A stretch of DNA of 7,923 nt from an uncultured bacterium (GTDB taxonomy: Bacteria; Planctomycetota; Phycisphaerae; Phycisphaerales; UBA1924): assembly GCA_938003595.1 (NCBI GenBank), contig CALKYH010000051.1:1-7923 (forward strand). The letters run 5' to 3'. Position 1 is the first letter of the stretch. The number at the start of each line of letters is the position of its first letter. Under the pieces are notes generated by a model, which had not been told where the DNA came from, did no database searches, and saw only the letters and a list, made by a program, of their open reading frames with translations. This document shows, piece after piece, positions 1 through 6,237 of this stretch. The translations under genes and the position numbers were made by a program.

Positions 1-1120
1 ACGGCAGGACGGGGTGGAGCGCGCCGGAGACGCCGCGGGGCAGGAGGTCGGGGGTCTCGGCGATGGGGAGCGACTGTCGGTCGAAGTCGCTCTCGACATT
101 GGAGTGCGGGAAGGCGAGCCGGTCGAGCAGGTGGACGCGCGGGGGCGTGGCGACGCCGAGGTCGCGGTGGACGAACATGTCGAAGATGACGCGTTCGACG
201 GGGGTGTTGAGCAGCACCATGAAGCCGGCGGTGTTGGGCTCGTCGGAGTAGCGGTCGTAGAGGGTGCGCAGGCGGGTGCCGAAGACGACGGTGGTGAGGC
301 CTTCGTTGCCGACGGGGCCGGTGGCGAGTTCGAAGCGCTTGTAGCCGGGCGTGCGGACCACATCGATTGTGGGCGTGGTGGGGGAGCAGTAGGCCTTCAT
401 GAGCTGGGCCTGTCCCTCGGTGGCGCCGGCGGGGTCGAGCGGCTCTTTGGTGAAGGACACGGGCGCGCCCCCGGCGTCGTGCACGGCCTCGTGGTAGAGC
501 GGCCAGGGGCGCGGGCTGAGTCGGCGGAATCCGACGAAGCCGGAGACATGGCCGGCGTCGAGCTTGTCGGGGTTGCCGGGCGAGGGGAAGACGAAGACGG
601 TGACGAAGCGGGTCTGGGCCTGGGCGCCCCAGACGCCGCAGGCGCCTTCGAAGAGTTTGCGTCGCGCCTTGTCGGTCTCGGTGCGCGGCGTGGCCTCGCC
701 CCGGTTGGCCATGAGCATGGCGAGGGTCTTGCGGTCGCCGCTGCAGGCGCTGAGGGCTTTCTCGAAGTCGTCGAGGCGGTCGGAGGCGGCGTGGATGGCG
801 GTGTCGGGGGCGCCGCGTTCGCGGCAGGCCTCGAAGAACTTCCCCATGCTCGCGCTGCCGGGGACCTCGGCGACGACGAGGGAGGGGTCCGACTCTCGGA
901 TCATGCGGGTGAGGCGCCAGGTGAGGCCCCGGCTGATGCCGAGCTCACGGGCGGATTCACGGGTTTTGGTTGGGTCCAGTCCGGCGAGGGCGAAGAGGGT
1001 CGCGACCTCGGCGCGGGCCTGATGGAAGGCGGAGATGACATCGTCCAGGGTGGCGCCCGGGGGAGGGCCGCCCCGCCTGGGGATTGTCACGCGGAGTTCT
1101 TCGGTCGAGGTGGGGGGCAT
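1..1120 (-). CDS. Helix-turn-helix-containing protein of unknown family (3' end beyond window)
   Basis: The minus-strand frame is open from the ATG at 1120-1118 to the left edge: 373 codons with no stop seen, so the C-terminus is missing. The start is supported by AAGGA at 1130-1126, five bases upstream. I do not recognise the family. There is no signal peptide or membrane segment, so the protein is probably cytoplasmic. Residues about 54-77 (TRESARELGISRGLTWRLTR...) read as a helix-turn-helix, with a small-residue turn at ELGIS and a basic second helix. The rest is a mixed alpha/beta sequence with no catalytic motif I can name. A DNA-binding regulator is possible but inferred from this segment alone. 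Codons end mostly in C (GCC, CTC, CCC), unlike the plus-strand genes. It is transcribed divergently from the secreted-protein gene at 1316. A long plus-strand open frame across the same bases is its shadow. Confidence 0.8.
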   Translation of the reverse strand, partial: MPPTSTEELRVTIPRRGGPPPGATLDDVISAFHQARAEVATLFALAGLDPTKTRESARELGISRGLTWRLTRMIRESDPSLVVAEVPGSASMGKFFEACRERGAPDTAIHAASDRLDDFEKALSACSGDRKTLAMLMANRGEATPRTETDKARRKLFEGACGVWGAQAQTRFVTVFVFPSPGNPDKLDAGHVSGFVGFRRLSPRPWPLYHEAVHDAGGAPVSFTKEPLDPAGATEGQAQLMKAYCSPTTPTIDVVRTPGYKRFELATGPVGNEGLTTVVFGTRLRTLYDRYSDEPNTAGFMVLLNTPVERVIFDMFVHRDLGVATPPRVHLLDRLAFPHSNVESDFDRQSLPIAETPDLLPRGVSGALHPVLP

Positions 1121-1125
1121 TCTGG

Positions 1126-1130
1126 TCCTT
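1126..1130 (-). promoter_or_regulatory. Ribosome binding site of the HTH-protein gene
   Basis: AAGGA on the minus strand, five bases before the ATG at 1120. It fixes this start over upstream frames on the same strand, which translate into Arg-rich sequence without a comparable site. Confidence 0.6.
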
Positions 1131-1149
1131 GAGATCGTCTCTGAGGATG

Positions 1150-1178
1150 AATCTACGACAGTTTCGTCGAATGATCAA
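1150..1178 (-). promoter_or_regulatory. Candidate sigma70-type promoter for the HTH-protein gene
   Basis: On the minus strand TTGATC (1178-1173), a 17-base spacer and TAGATT (1155-1150) resemble -35 and -10 boxes, four of six matches each, about 30 bases before the start codon. The region is AT-rich against a very GC-rich background, which supports promoter function. The same TAGATT hexamer occurs in the candidate promoter at 6181-6186. Confidence 0.35.
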
Positions 1179-1196
1179 ATCAAATGTCCATAAAAA

Positions 1197-1210
1197 TGTC
1201 ACATGGGACA
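1197..1210. promoter_or_regulatory. Imperfect palindrome, possible operator
   Basis: TGTCACATGGGACA is a 14-bp inverted repeat with six of seven base pairs matching (TGTC-N6-GACA). It sits directly upstream of the plus-strand TTGACA at 1212 and about 20 bases beyond the minus-strand -35 candidate, so a bound regulator could act on both promoters. The neighbouring HTH protein is an obvious but untested candidate. A short palindrome can also arise by chance. Confidence 0.25.
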
Positions 1211-1211
1211 C

Positions 1212-1239
1212 TTGACAGGACGGCTTGAGGGGTTATCTT
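1212..1239 (+). promoter_or_regulatory. Sigma70-type promoter for the PEP-CTERM-like gene
   Basis: A perfect TTGACA (1212-1217), a 16-base spacer and TATCTT (1234-1239, four of six matches to TATAAT). Transcription would start near 1246, giving a leader of about 70 bases before the ATG at 1316. It is the best -35/-10 pair I found in the window. Confidence 0.5.
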
Positions 1240-1253
1240 CCTGCCTGTCGCGG

Positions 1254-1271
1254 CCCGGTCATGTGATCGGG
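1254..1271 (+). other. Hairpin in the leader of the PEP-CTERM-like gene
   Basis: CCCGGTC (1254-1260) pairs with GATCGGG (1265-1271) around an ATGT loop: seven pairs, one of them G-U. It would lie close to the 5' end of the predicted transcript. A role in mRNA stability is possible. No known riboswitch is recognisable. Confidence 0.25.
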
Positions 1272-1315
1272 GGCTGACGGAAGACAAGGCTCCGGGAACG
1301 AAGGAGAGACCGACG

Positions 1316-1951
1316 ATGACGAACAAGACTCTTGCCGCTCTGGTCGCTGGCCTGGCGGGCGCCTCCGCGGCGTTTGGCGCGATCAATGTTGTGCAGACCG
1401 CCGCCCCTGCCCCGACCTACGGCACTGTCCTGGACTTCGATGCGCCGGGCAGCCCCACGGGCCAGAATGTCCCGGCGAACTCCTGGGCGGGCCTGGGCCT
1501 GTCCAGCATCGTCTCGGGCGAGGGCTCGAACTTCGTCGGCAACCTCTCGGGCACCCCCGGCTTCGACTGGCTGCCGAACAACAATGTGTTCTACGGCCCC
1601 TTCGGCGTGTTCATGCAGTTCGACTCGGCGCTGTCGGAGCTGTCGCTGCAGTTCTGGGACAGCTCGGGCCCGTCGGCCGGCTTCGGCGGCGGCGCCGCGG
1701 TCGCGGTGGGCCTGGGTGGTCAGGAGCTCGAGTTCTACTTCGTGCAGAATCCCGCCTACGCGGGCCTGGGCGACTCGTGGTTCAACATCACGGCGACGGA
1801 AGGGATGTCGTTCGACTCCGTGACGGTGCTGGGCTTCGGCTTCTTCCCCGAGTCCTATGTGGACAACATCTCCTGGAACAAGGTGCCGGCGCCCGGGACT
1901 GCGTCGCTCGCGCTGCTGGGCCTGATGGTCGGCGGCCGTCGTCGGCGCTGA
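1316..1951 (+). CDS. Small secreted PEP-CTERM-like protein (probable exosortase substrate)
   Basis: The protein has 211 residues. Residues 1-22 (MTNKTLAALVAGLAGASAAF plus GA) form a typical signal peptide with a likely cleavage after FGA. The C-terminus, about residues 190-211 (VPAPGTASLALLGLMVGG then RRRR), has the three parts of a PEP-CTERM-type sorting tail: a Pro-rich motif, a hydrophobic stretch and an Arg cluster ending the protein. The PAPG form replaces the classical PEP motif. In known systems an exosortase cleaves such tails and the protein goes to the cell surface or matrix. The middle is Gly/Ser/Phe-rich, lacks Cys and looks beta-rich; its fold and ligand are unknown. The start has AAGGAG at 1301-1306, nine bases upstream. 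The gene stands alone between its own promoter and a strong terminator, so it is probably monocistronic. No exosortase gene is in the window. Confidence 0.85.
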   Translation: MTNKTLAALVAGLAGASAAFGAINVVQTAAPAPTYGTVLDFDAPGSPTGQNVPANSWAGLGLSSIVSGEGSNFVGNLSGTPGFDWLPNNNVFYGPFGVFMQFDSALSELSLQFWDSSGPSAGFGGGAAVAVGLGGQELEFYFVQNPAYAGLGDSWFNITATEGMSFDSVTVLGFGFFPESYVDNISWNKVPAPGTASLALLGLMVGGRRRR

Positions 1952-1973
1952 TTCGATTGACTTTCCCTCCGGT

Positions 1974-2034
1974 GATCCGCGCGGCGTGCGTTGTCAACCC
2001 AGATGTTGCCGCCCGCCGCGCGGATCGCTTTTTT
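1974..2034 (+). terminator. Strong intrinsic terminator after the PEP-CTERM-like gene
   Basis: A perfect 13-bp inverted repeat (GATCCGCGCGGCG at 1974-1986, complement at 2014-2026) is followed after GC by six T residues (2029-2034). The 27-base loop can form its own small hairpin (CAAC 1995-1998 with GTTG 2005-2008). It begins 22 bases after the stop at 1951 and separates this gene from the paralogue cluster. Confidence 0.85.
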
Positions 2035-2080
2035 CCGGCCTCGAGATTCCTCGGCACGAACCACCCGCCTACCCGCTTCG

Positions 2081-2085
2081 AAGGA
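2081..2085 (+). promoter_or_regulatory. Ribosome binding site deciding the start of the first HAF-repeat gene
   Basis: AAGGA lies eight bases before the ATG at 2094. The frame is open further upstream to an ATG at 1986, but that codon lies inside the terminator stem and would add 36 residues before an otherwise clean signal peptide. Confidence 0.7.
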
Positions 2086-2093
2086 TCCTGACG

Positions 2094-3362
2094 ATGCGCA
2101 TCGCACTTGTTCTGGCGTCCGGTCTGCTCCTTTCGGTCGGCGCCCTGGGCGCTCCCACGATGGAGGTCCTGCCGGCGGGCTACATCGTCACGGACATCTC
2201 CGCGGACGGTTCGGTGATGGTGGGGAACGCGGTTTCGGACGGGTCGTACGAGACCTTCCGATGGACCGCGGCGACGGGCATCGTGCGGCTGGGCGGGGAC
2301 ACGGTGATCCCGATCGGCGTCGGCGGCGGGACGCCGGACGTGTCCTACGACGGGACGCGGATCAGCGCGACGATTCTCAGCAACGACAACCTCGCGACGC
2401 AGGGCGTGTGGACGCTGGGCAGCGGCTGGATGGTGACGCTGTCGCCGCCGCTGCCGCCGGACGGCGCGGCGCTGGATTCCTCGTACGGCTCGGCGTGGGG
2501 CCTGTCGGGCGACGGCTCGACGCTGACGGGTTTCTACTGGGGCCTGGGCGCGGGGAGCGCGCGGCCGAACACCTGGTCGGCGTCGACGGGCGTGGTGTCT
2601 CTGCCTCACGACGCTGGCCGGAGCTGCCGCGTGAACGCGGCGGACTTTGACGGCGATGTGGTGGTGGGCTGGGAGGAGCGCTTCGACGGCGCGTGGCAGC
2701 CGACGGTGTGGCGGAGCGGCGCGAAGACGCGGCTGTTCGAGAGCGAGGCGTTCGCCGAGGCGTACGGCGTGAACGGCGCGGGCACGATCATCGTGGGCGA
2801 CGCGTACAACCCGCTGCACGCGAAGACCGAGGCGGCGATCTGGCGCTGGAACGGCGCCGGTTACGACATGGAGTTCGCCGGCGCGCTGGTCGGCACGGCG
2901 GCGAACATGGGCGGGGCGTGGCTCGACAGCGTGTCGGACGACGGGCAGCTGATGGCGGGCGGCAACCGCTACGGCCAGAGCCCCGGCGGGCTGATGGACG
3001 GGATCATCTGGACGCCGGAGACGGGCCTGGTCAAGGACACGGTGTGGCTGACGAGCCTCGGGCTCGTCGTGCCGAGCGACTGGGACATCCGCAGCTTCAC
3101 GGCGGTGTCGGCGGACGGGCGGACCGTGACGGCGGCCGTGGTGATCCACGGTGTGGACTACGCGACGGTGGTGATCCGGCTCGGGAGCTGCCCGGCGGAC
3201 ATCGACGGGGACGGCGTGGTGGGGTTCGCCGACCTGAATCTTCTGCTGGGCAATTACAACATGTCGGGCGCGGGCCTCGCGGGGGACATCGACGGCGACG
3301 GCGATGTGGATTTCTCGGATCTGAACGCGCTGCTCGGGGCTTACAACACGACCTGTTCCTGA
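2094..3362 (+). CDS. Secreted HAF-repeat (predicted 7-bladed propeller) protein with dockerin-like C-terminus, copy 1
   Basis: The protein has 422 residues. Residues 1-19 or 20 (MRIALVLASGLLLSVGALGA) are a signal peptide. Seven repeats follow, at about 32-68, 81-119, 134-174, 178-218, 222-268, 276-323 and 334-364. Most read as hydrophobic-S-x-DG-x-hydrophobic-x-G, then W-T/S-x-x-x-G-hydrophobic-x-x-L, which is the pattern of the HAF extracellular repeat family. Seven such units suggest a seven-bladed beta-propeller (inference). Residues 366-421 form a dockerin-like module: Cys366, Ca-loops D369-D380 (DIDGDG...) and D398-D409, and Cys421, with the two Cys probably in a disulfide. It is the first of three tandem paralogues. 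I saw no convincing promoter in the 59 bases between the terminator and the RBS. Unlike copies 2 and 3 it has an extra Cys178 (GRSCR where they have GRSAR). The ligand is unknown and no catalytic motif is seen. Confidence 0.85.
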   Translation: MRIALVLASGLLLSVGALGAPTMEVLPAGYIVTDISADGSVMVGNAVSDGSYETFRWTAATGIVRLGGDTVIPIGVGGGTPDVSYDGTRISATILSNDNLATQGVWTLGSGWMVTLSPPLPPDGAALDSSYGSAWGLSGDGSTLTGFYWGLGAGSARPNTWSASTGVVSLPHDAGRSCRVNAADFDGDVVVGWEERFDGAWQPTVWRSGAKTRLFESEAFAEAYGVNGAGTIIVGDAYNPLHAKTEAAIWRWNGAGYDMEFAGALVGTAANMGGAWLDSVSDDGQLMAGGNRYGQSPGGLMDGIIWTPETGLVKDTVWLTSLGLVVPSDWDIRSFTAVSADGRTVTAAVVIHGVDYATVVIRLGSCPADIDGDGVVGFADLNLLLGNYNMSGAGLAGDIDGDGDVDFSDLNALLGAYNTTCS

Positions 3363-3418
3363 ATCGCACGGGGGCGCTGAATGCGGCGCCTGCATCACGA
3401 CGCACTTCCCGGCGCGGC

Positions 3419-3433
3419 GATGGCCTCGCCATC
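3419..3433 (+). other. Short hairpin just before the RBS of the second paralogue
   Basis: GATGGC (3419-3424) and GCCATC (3428-3433) form a perfect 6-bp stem with a CTC loop, ending five bases before the GGAG at 3439-3442. There is no T-tract, so it is not an intrinsic terminator. It could affect mRNA processing or translation of the downstream gene, or be incidental in GC-rich DNA. Confidence 0.3.
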
Positions 3434-3451
3434 TGAACGGAGACGACTGTC

Positions 3452-4711
3452 ATGCTTCGACGCACACTTGTTCTTGCCGGCTGCCTGGCCTCGAGCGCGA
3501 TGGCCGCGCCGACGATCGAGTTTCTTCCCGCGGGCTACCTGGTGACGGACGCGTCGTACGACGGGTCCGTGCTGGTGGGCAATGTGCAGGGCGACGGCTC
3601 GTACGAGACCTTCCGCTGGACGGCGGAGGAGGGCGTCGTGCGGCTGGGTCGGGCGACGGTGCCCGTGCTGGGCATCGGCGGCGGCTCGCCGGATGTGTCG
3701 TACGACGGCGCTCGCGTGAGCGCGACGATCCTGAGCAGCGACATTCTGGAGACCCAGGGCGTGTGGGACGAGGCCTCGGGCTGGACGGAGACGATGCCGC
3801 CGATGCCGGCCAACGGCGTGATCTCGGACCAGTCGTACGGCTCGGCGTGGGGCCTGTCCGGCGACGGGACGACGCTGACGGGCTTCTATTGGATCGGCGG
3901 GATGGGCGGCGCGCAGGTGAACACCTGGACGCCGAGCAACGGCGTGGTCGCGCTGCCGAAGACGCCGGGGCGCAGCGCCCGGGGCAACGGGGCGAACTAC
4001 GACGGGACCGTCGTGGTCGGCTGGGAGGACCTGAACGGCCCGTGGCAGCCGACGGCGTGGCGCAACGGCCAGAAGATGGTCCTTGTCGAGAGCCTGGCGC
4101 GCGGCGAGGCGAGGGCGACGACGGCGGACGGCGACACGATCGTCGGCGCGGCGTACAACCCGGCGCAGGCGCGGACGAGCGCGACGATCTGGCGCTGGAA
4201 CGGCGCCGCGTATGTGACGGAGTATCTGGGCTTCCTGCCCGGCACGGCGCCGAACTCGGGGAGCTGCTGGCTGGAGTCGGTCTCGGACAGCGGCGACCTG
4301 GCGGTGGGCTTCAACCTGTACACCTTCAGCCCGGGCGGCCCGGTGGACGGCGTGGTCTGGACTCCGGCGACGGGCATCGTGAAGGATGTGGATTTCCTCG
4401 CGAGCCTGGGGCTGTCGGTTCCTGTGGGCGCCGACATCCGCGAGATCAATGTGGTCTCGCCGAACGGCGAGGTCATCACGGGCATCATGCTGCTGCCCGA
4501 GATCGGGCTCCAGACCTTCGTGATTCATCTGAACAGCTGCCCGGCGGACATCGATGGCGATGGCCTGGTGGACTTCAGCGACCTGAACATCCTGCTGGGC
4601 AACTTCAACACCTCGGGCGCGAACATCCCCGGCGACATCAACGGCGACGGCGTGGTGAGCTTCGCGGACCTGAATCTTCTTCTGAACTCGTACAACACGG
4701 CCTGCTCCTGA
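3452..4711 (+). CDS. Secreted HAF-repeat (predicted 7-bladed propeller) protein with dockerin-like C-terminus, copy 2
   Basis: The protein has 419 residues. The ATG at 3452 has GGAG at 3439-3442, nine bases upstream. Residues 1-19 (MLRRTLVLAGCLASSAMAA) are a signal peptide. Alignment with both paralogues puts cleavage just before APT. LAGC at 8-11 matches a lipobox, but the hydrophobic run before it is only about three residues. The same seven HAF-type repeats follow from about 31 to 360, including the strongly conserved blade-3 motif SAWGLSGDG at 131-139. The dockerin-like module spans Cys363 to Cys418 with Ca-loops D366-D377 and D395-D406. A Cys in blade 6 (GSCWLES, Cys272) is absent from the other copies. 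The gene lies 89 bases after copy 1 and 44 before copy 3, with no terminator or clear promoter in either gap, so co-transcription is likely. Function beyond an extracellular or surface protein is unknown. Confidence 0.85.
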   Translation: MLRRTLVLAGCLASSAMAAPTIEFLPAGYLVTDASYDGSVLVGNVQGDGSYETFRWTAEEGVVRLGRATVPVLGIGGGSPDVSYDGARVSATILSSDILETQGVWDEASGWTETMPPMPANGVISDQSYGSAWGLSGDGTTLTGFYWIGGMGGAQVNTWTPSNGVVALPKTPGRSARGNGANYDGTVVVGWEDLNGPWQPTAWRNGQKMVLVESLARGEARATTADGDTIVGAAYNPAQARTSATIWRWNGAAYVTEYLGFLPGTAPNSGSCWLESVSDSGDLAVGFNLYTFSPGGPVDGVVWTPATGIVKDVDFLASLGLSVPVGADIREINVVSPNGEVITGIMLLPEIGLQTFVIHLNSCPADIDGDGLVDFSDLNILLGNFNTSGANIPGDINGDGVVSFADLNLLLNSYNTACS

Positions 4712-4755
4712 GCCAACGGCCCGCGGCCGAGGCGGAGCGCCAAGAGGTACTGACG

Positions 4756-6018
4756 ATGCGCACACTGATTGCAGCGATGACGGCGACCGTGTTGGCGTCC
4801 GCGGCCGGCGCCGCGCCGACCATCGAGTACCTGACCCCGGGCTACTTCGTGTCGGACCTGTCGGCCGACGGCTCGGTGTACGCGGGGAATGTGATCTTCG
4901 ATTTCTCGTACGAGACCTTCCGCTGGACCGCGGAGGAGGGCTTCGTGCGGCTGGGTCGTGCGACCGTGCCGGTGATCGGGACGGGCGCGGGTTCGCCGGA
5001 CATCTCGTACGACGGGACGAAGGTGAGCGCGACGATCCTGAGCAGCGACAATCGGGCGACGCAGGGGATCTGGAGCGAGACCGGCGGCTGGGTGGAGACG
5101 ATGCCCCCGAGCCCTCCGGGCGGGATCGTGCTGGACAACGGGTACGGCTCGGCGTGGGGACTGTCGGGCGACGGAACGACGGTGACGGGCTTCTACTGGA
5201 GGTCCGGTCCGGGCAGCGCGCACGCGAGCGCGTGGACGCAGGCGGACGGCATGCTGCCGATGGAGACGACGCCGGGTCGGAGCGCGCGGGTGAACGGCGC
5301 GAACTATGACGGCAGCGTCGCGGTGGGCTGGGAGGAGCGGATGGACGGCGTGTGGGAGCCGCGGGTGTGGATCAACGGCGTGAAGTCGACGCTGGTCGTG
5401 ACCGAGGGCTTCTCCGGCGCCGAGGCGGTGAATGCGGACGGGTCGGTGATCGTGGGTTCGGCGTGGGACGCGTCGGCGGCGAAGGCCGTGGCGACGATCT
5501 GGCGCTGGAACGGCTCCTCGTACGACACGCAGTACATCGGGGCGTTGCCGGGGACGGCGGCGAACTTCGGCGGGTCGTACTTCACGGGCGTCTCTGATGA
5601 CGGCTCGATCGCGGTGGGCGGCAATCGCTTCGGTCAGAGCCCGGGCGGCCCGGTGGACGCGATCATCTGGACGCCGGAGACGGGCCTGATGAACGGCGTG
5701 GACTTCATCGCCAGCCTGGGTCTGGCGCTGCCGCCGAACACGGACCTGCGCGGGTTCTACACGGTGTCGGCGGACGGCCAGGTGATCACCGGCGACCTGC
5801 TGCGCGGGGCCGATGTGCAGTCGTTCATCATTCGTCTGACGAACTGTCCGGCGGACATCAACGGCGACGAGCTGGTCGACTTCGCCGACCTGAATCTGCT
5901 GCTGGGCAACTTCAACACCTCGGGCCCGACGATCCCCGGAGACATCAACGGGGACGGCGTGGTGAACTTCGCCGATCTGAATCTGCTGCTGAGCGTGTAC
6001 AACACGGCCTGCGACTGA
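4756..6018 (+). CDS. Secreted HAF-repeat (predicted 7-bladed propeller) protein with dockerin-like C-terminus, copy 3
   Basis: The protein has 420 residues. The ATG at 4756 follows AAGAGGT (4742-4748). The same frame is open much further upstream (to 3763), but that part is a shadow of copy 2; the signal peptide MRTLIAAMTATVLASAAGA marks the true N-terminus, with cleavage before APT. Seven HAF-type repeats run from about residue 32 to 361, starting SDLSADGSVYAGN and SPDISYDGTKVSATIL. The dockerin-like module spans Cys364 to Cys419. Its first Ca-loop (D367-I-N-G-D-E) has Glu where the other loops have Gly at position six, which may weaken calcium binding or distort the turn. The second loop (DINGDGVVNFAD) is canonical. 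It is the last gene of the presumed operon, followed by a hairpin with a T-rich tail at 6058-6091. It resembles copy 2 near the N-terminus and copy 1 in blades 4-6. Confidence 0.85.
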   Translation: MRTLIAAMTATVLASAAGAAPTIEYLTPGYFVSDLSADGSVYAGNVIFDFSYETFRWTAEEGFVRLGRATVPVIGTGAGSPDISYDGTKVSATILSSDNRATQGIWSETGGWVETMPPSPPGGIVLDNGYGSAWGLSGDGTTVTGFYWRSGPGSAHASAWTQADGMLPMETTPGRSARVNGANYDGSVAVGWEERMDGVWEPRVWINGVKSTLVVTEGFSGAEAVNADGSVIVGSAWDASAAKAVATIWRWNGSSYDTQYIGALPGTAANFGGSYFTGVSDDGSIAVGGNRFGQSPGGPVDAIIWTPETGLMNGVDFIASLGLALPPNTDLRGFYTVSADGQVITGDLLRGADVQSFIIRLTNCPADINGDELVDFADLNLLLGNFNTSGPTIPGDINGDGVVNFADLNLLLSVYNTACD

Positions 6019-6057
6019 GCGGGCCGCGCGGCCTTGAGCAAGTGGGAGTGCGTCGAG

Positions 6058-6091
6058 CGCGGCCGTGGGCGATGTGCCGGCCGCGTTCTTT
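6058..6091 (+). terminator. Probable intrinsic terminator of the paralogue operon
   Basis: CGCGGCCG (6058-6065) pairs perfectly with CGGCCGCG (6078-6085) around a 12-base loop, followed directly by TTCTTT. It starts 40 bases after the stop at 6018. The stem is very GC-rich and the T-tract is interrupted by one C, so it is weaker than the terminator at 1974. A self-complementary GGCCGCGCGGCC at 6022-6033 lies just upstream. Confidence 0.6.
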
Positions 6092-6158
6092 CATCGGGGT
6101 TCGGGGGGAGGCGGGGGACGGGAGCGGGGCGGCGGGGTCAAATGGGCGAGGTTGGTCC

Positions 6159-6186
6159 TTGCGGCGGCTCCGGGCTGTGGTAGATT
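6159..6186 (+). promoter_or_regulatory. Candidate promoter for the FG-GAP-repeat gene
   Basis: TTGCGG (6159-6164), 16 bases, then TAGATT (6181-6186) preceded by TGG, an extended -10 (TGN). Transcription would start near 6193, leaving a 45-base leader before the ATG at 6238. The rest of 6019-6237 holds the terminator at 6058 and nothing else I can identify. Confidence 0.4.
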
Positions 6187-6226
6187 CCGGAGGTCGTCGT
6201 GGCGGGATCGGGGGGCGCGACCCAAC

Positions 6227-6230
6227 GGAG
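6227..6230 (+). promoter_or_regulatory. Ribosome binding site deciding the start of the FG-GAP-repeat gene
   Basis: GGAG lies seven bases before the ATG at 6238. The alternative GTG at 6199 has GGAGG at 6189-6193, but it would begin only a few bases from the predicted transcript start and put 13 polar residues before the signal peptide. The ATG at 6247 is too far from any site. Confidence 0.55.
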
Positions 6231-6237
6231 CGAACTT

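Larger units (their letters stand above)
2094..6018 (+). repeat. Tandem triplication of a roughly 1.26-kb gene
   Basis: Three head-to-tail genes encode proteins of 422, 419 and 420 residues that align end to end with almost no gaps. DNA-level similarity is high in blocks, for example TACGGCTCGGCGTGGG in all three (near 2491, 3836 and 5143). The spacers (89 and 44 bases) are not similar to each other, so the units are old enough for intergenic DNA to diverge while the coding blocks stayed alike. Confidence 0.85.

Noticed and set aside
14..1132. 372-codon plus-strand open frame
   Set aside because: It is the shadow of the minus-strand HTH-protein gene. Its translation is a low-complexity Gly/Ala/Glu/Val-rich sequence, while the minus strand gives ordinary protein with an RBS.
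1957..1962. TTGACT as a -35 box for the paralogue operon
   Set aside because: At 16-18 bases downstream there is only GC-rich terminator stem and no -10-like sequence.
1986..2093. Upstream ATG extension of HAF-repeat copy 1
   Set aside because: It starts inside the terminator stem, lacks an RBS and puts 36 Arg/Cys/Pro-rich residues before the signal peptide; the ATG at 2094 has AAGGA.
3473..3484. LAGC lipobox in the signal peptide of HAF-repeat copy 2
   Set aside because: Only about three hydrophobic residues precede it, the paralogues have no Cys there, and all three align with an ordinary cleavage site before APT. A lipoprotein is not fully excluded.
3763..4755. Upstream extension of HAF-repeat copy 3 across copy 2
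   Set aside because: It is an out-of-frame reading of copy 2. The signal peptide and RBS at 4756 mark the real start.
1788..4765. Long minus-strand open frames (1788-3398 and 3395-4765) antisense to the HAF-repeat genes
   Set aside because: Their translations are Arg/His/Pro/Ala-rich with no domain, and they arise because GC-rich codons leave few stops on the opposite strand. The plus-strand frames have signal peptides, repeats and conserved paralogues.
6199..6237. GTG start 13 codons upstream in the FG-GAP-repeat gene
   Set aside because: It has a good RBS-like GGAGG but would place polar residues before the signal peptide and lies almost at the predicted transcript start. The ATG at 6238 fits better, though this is not certain.
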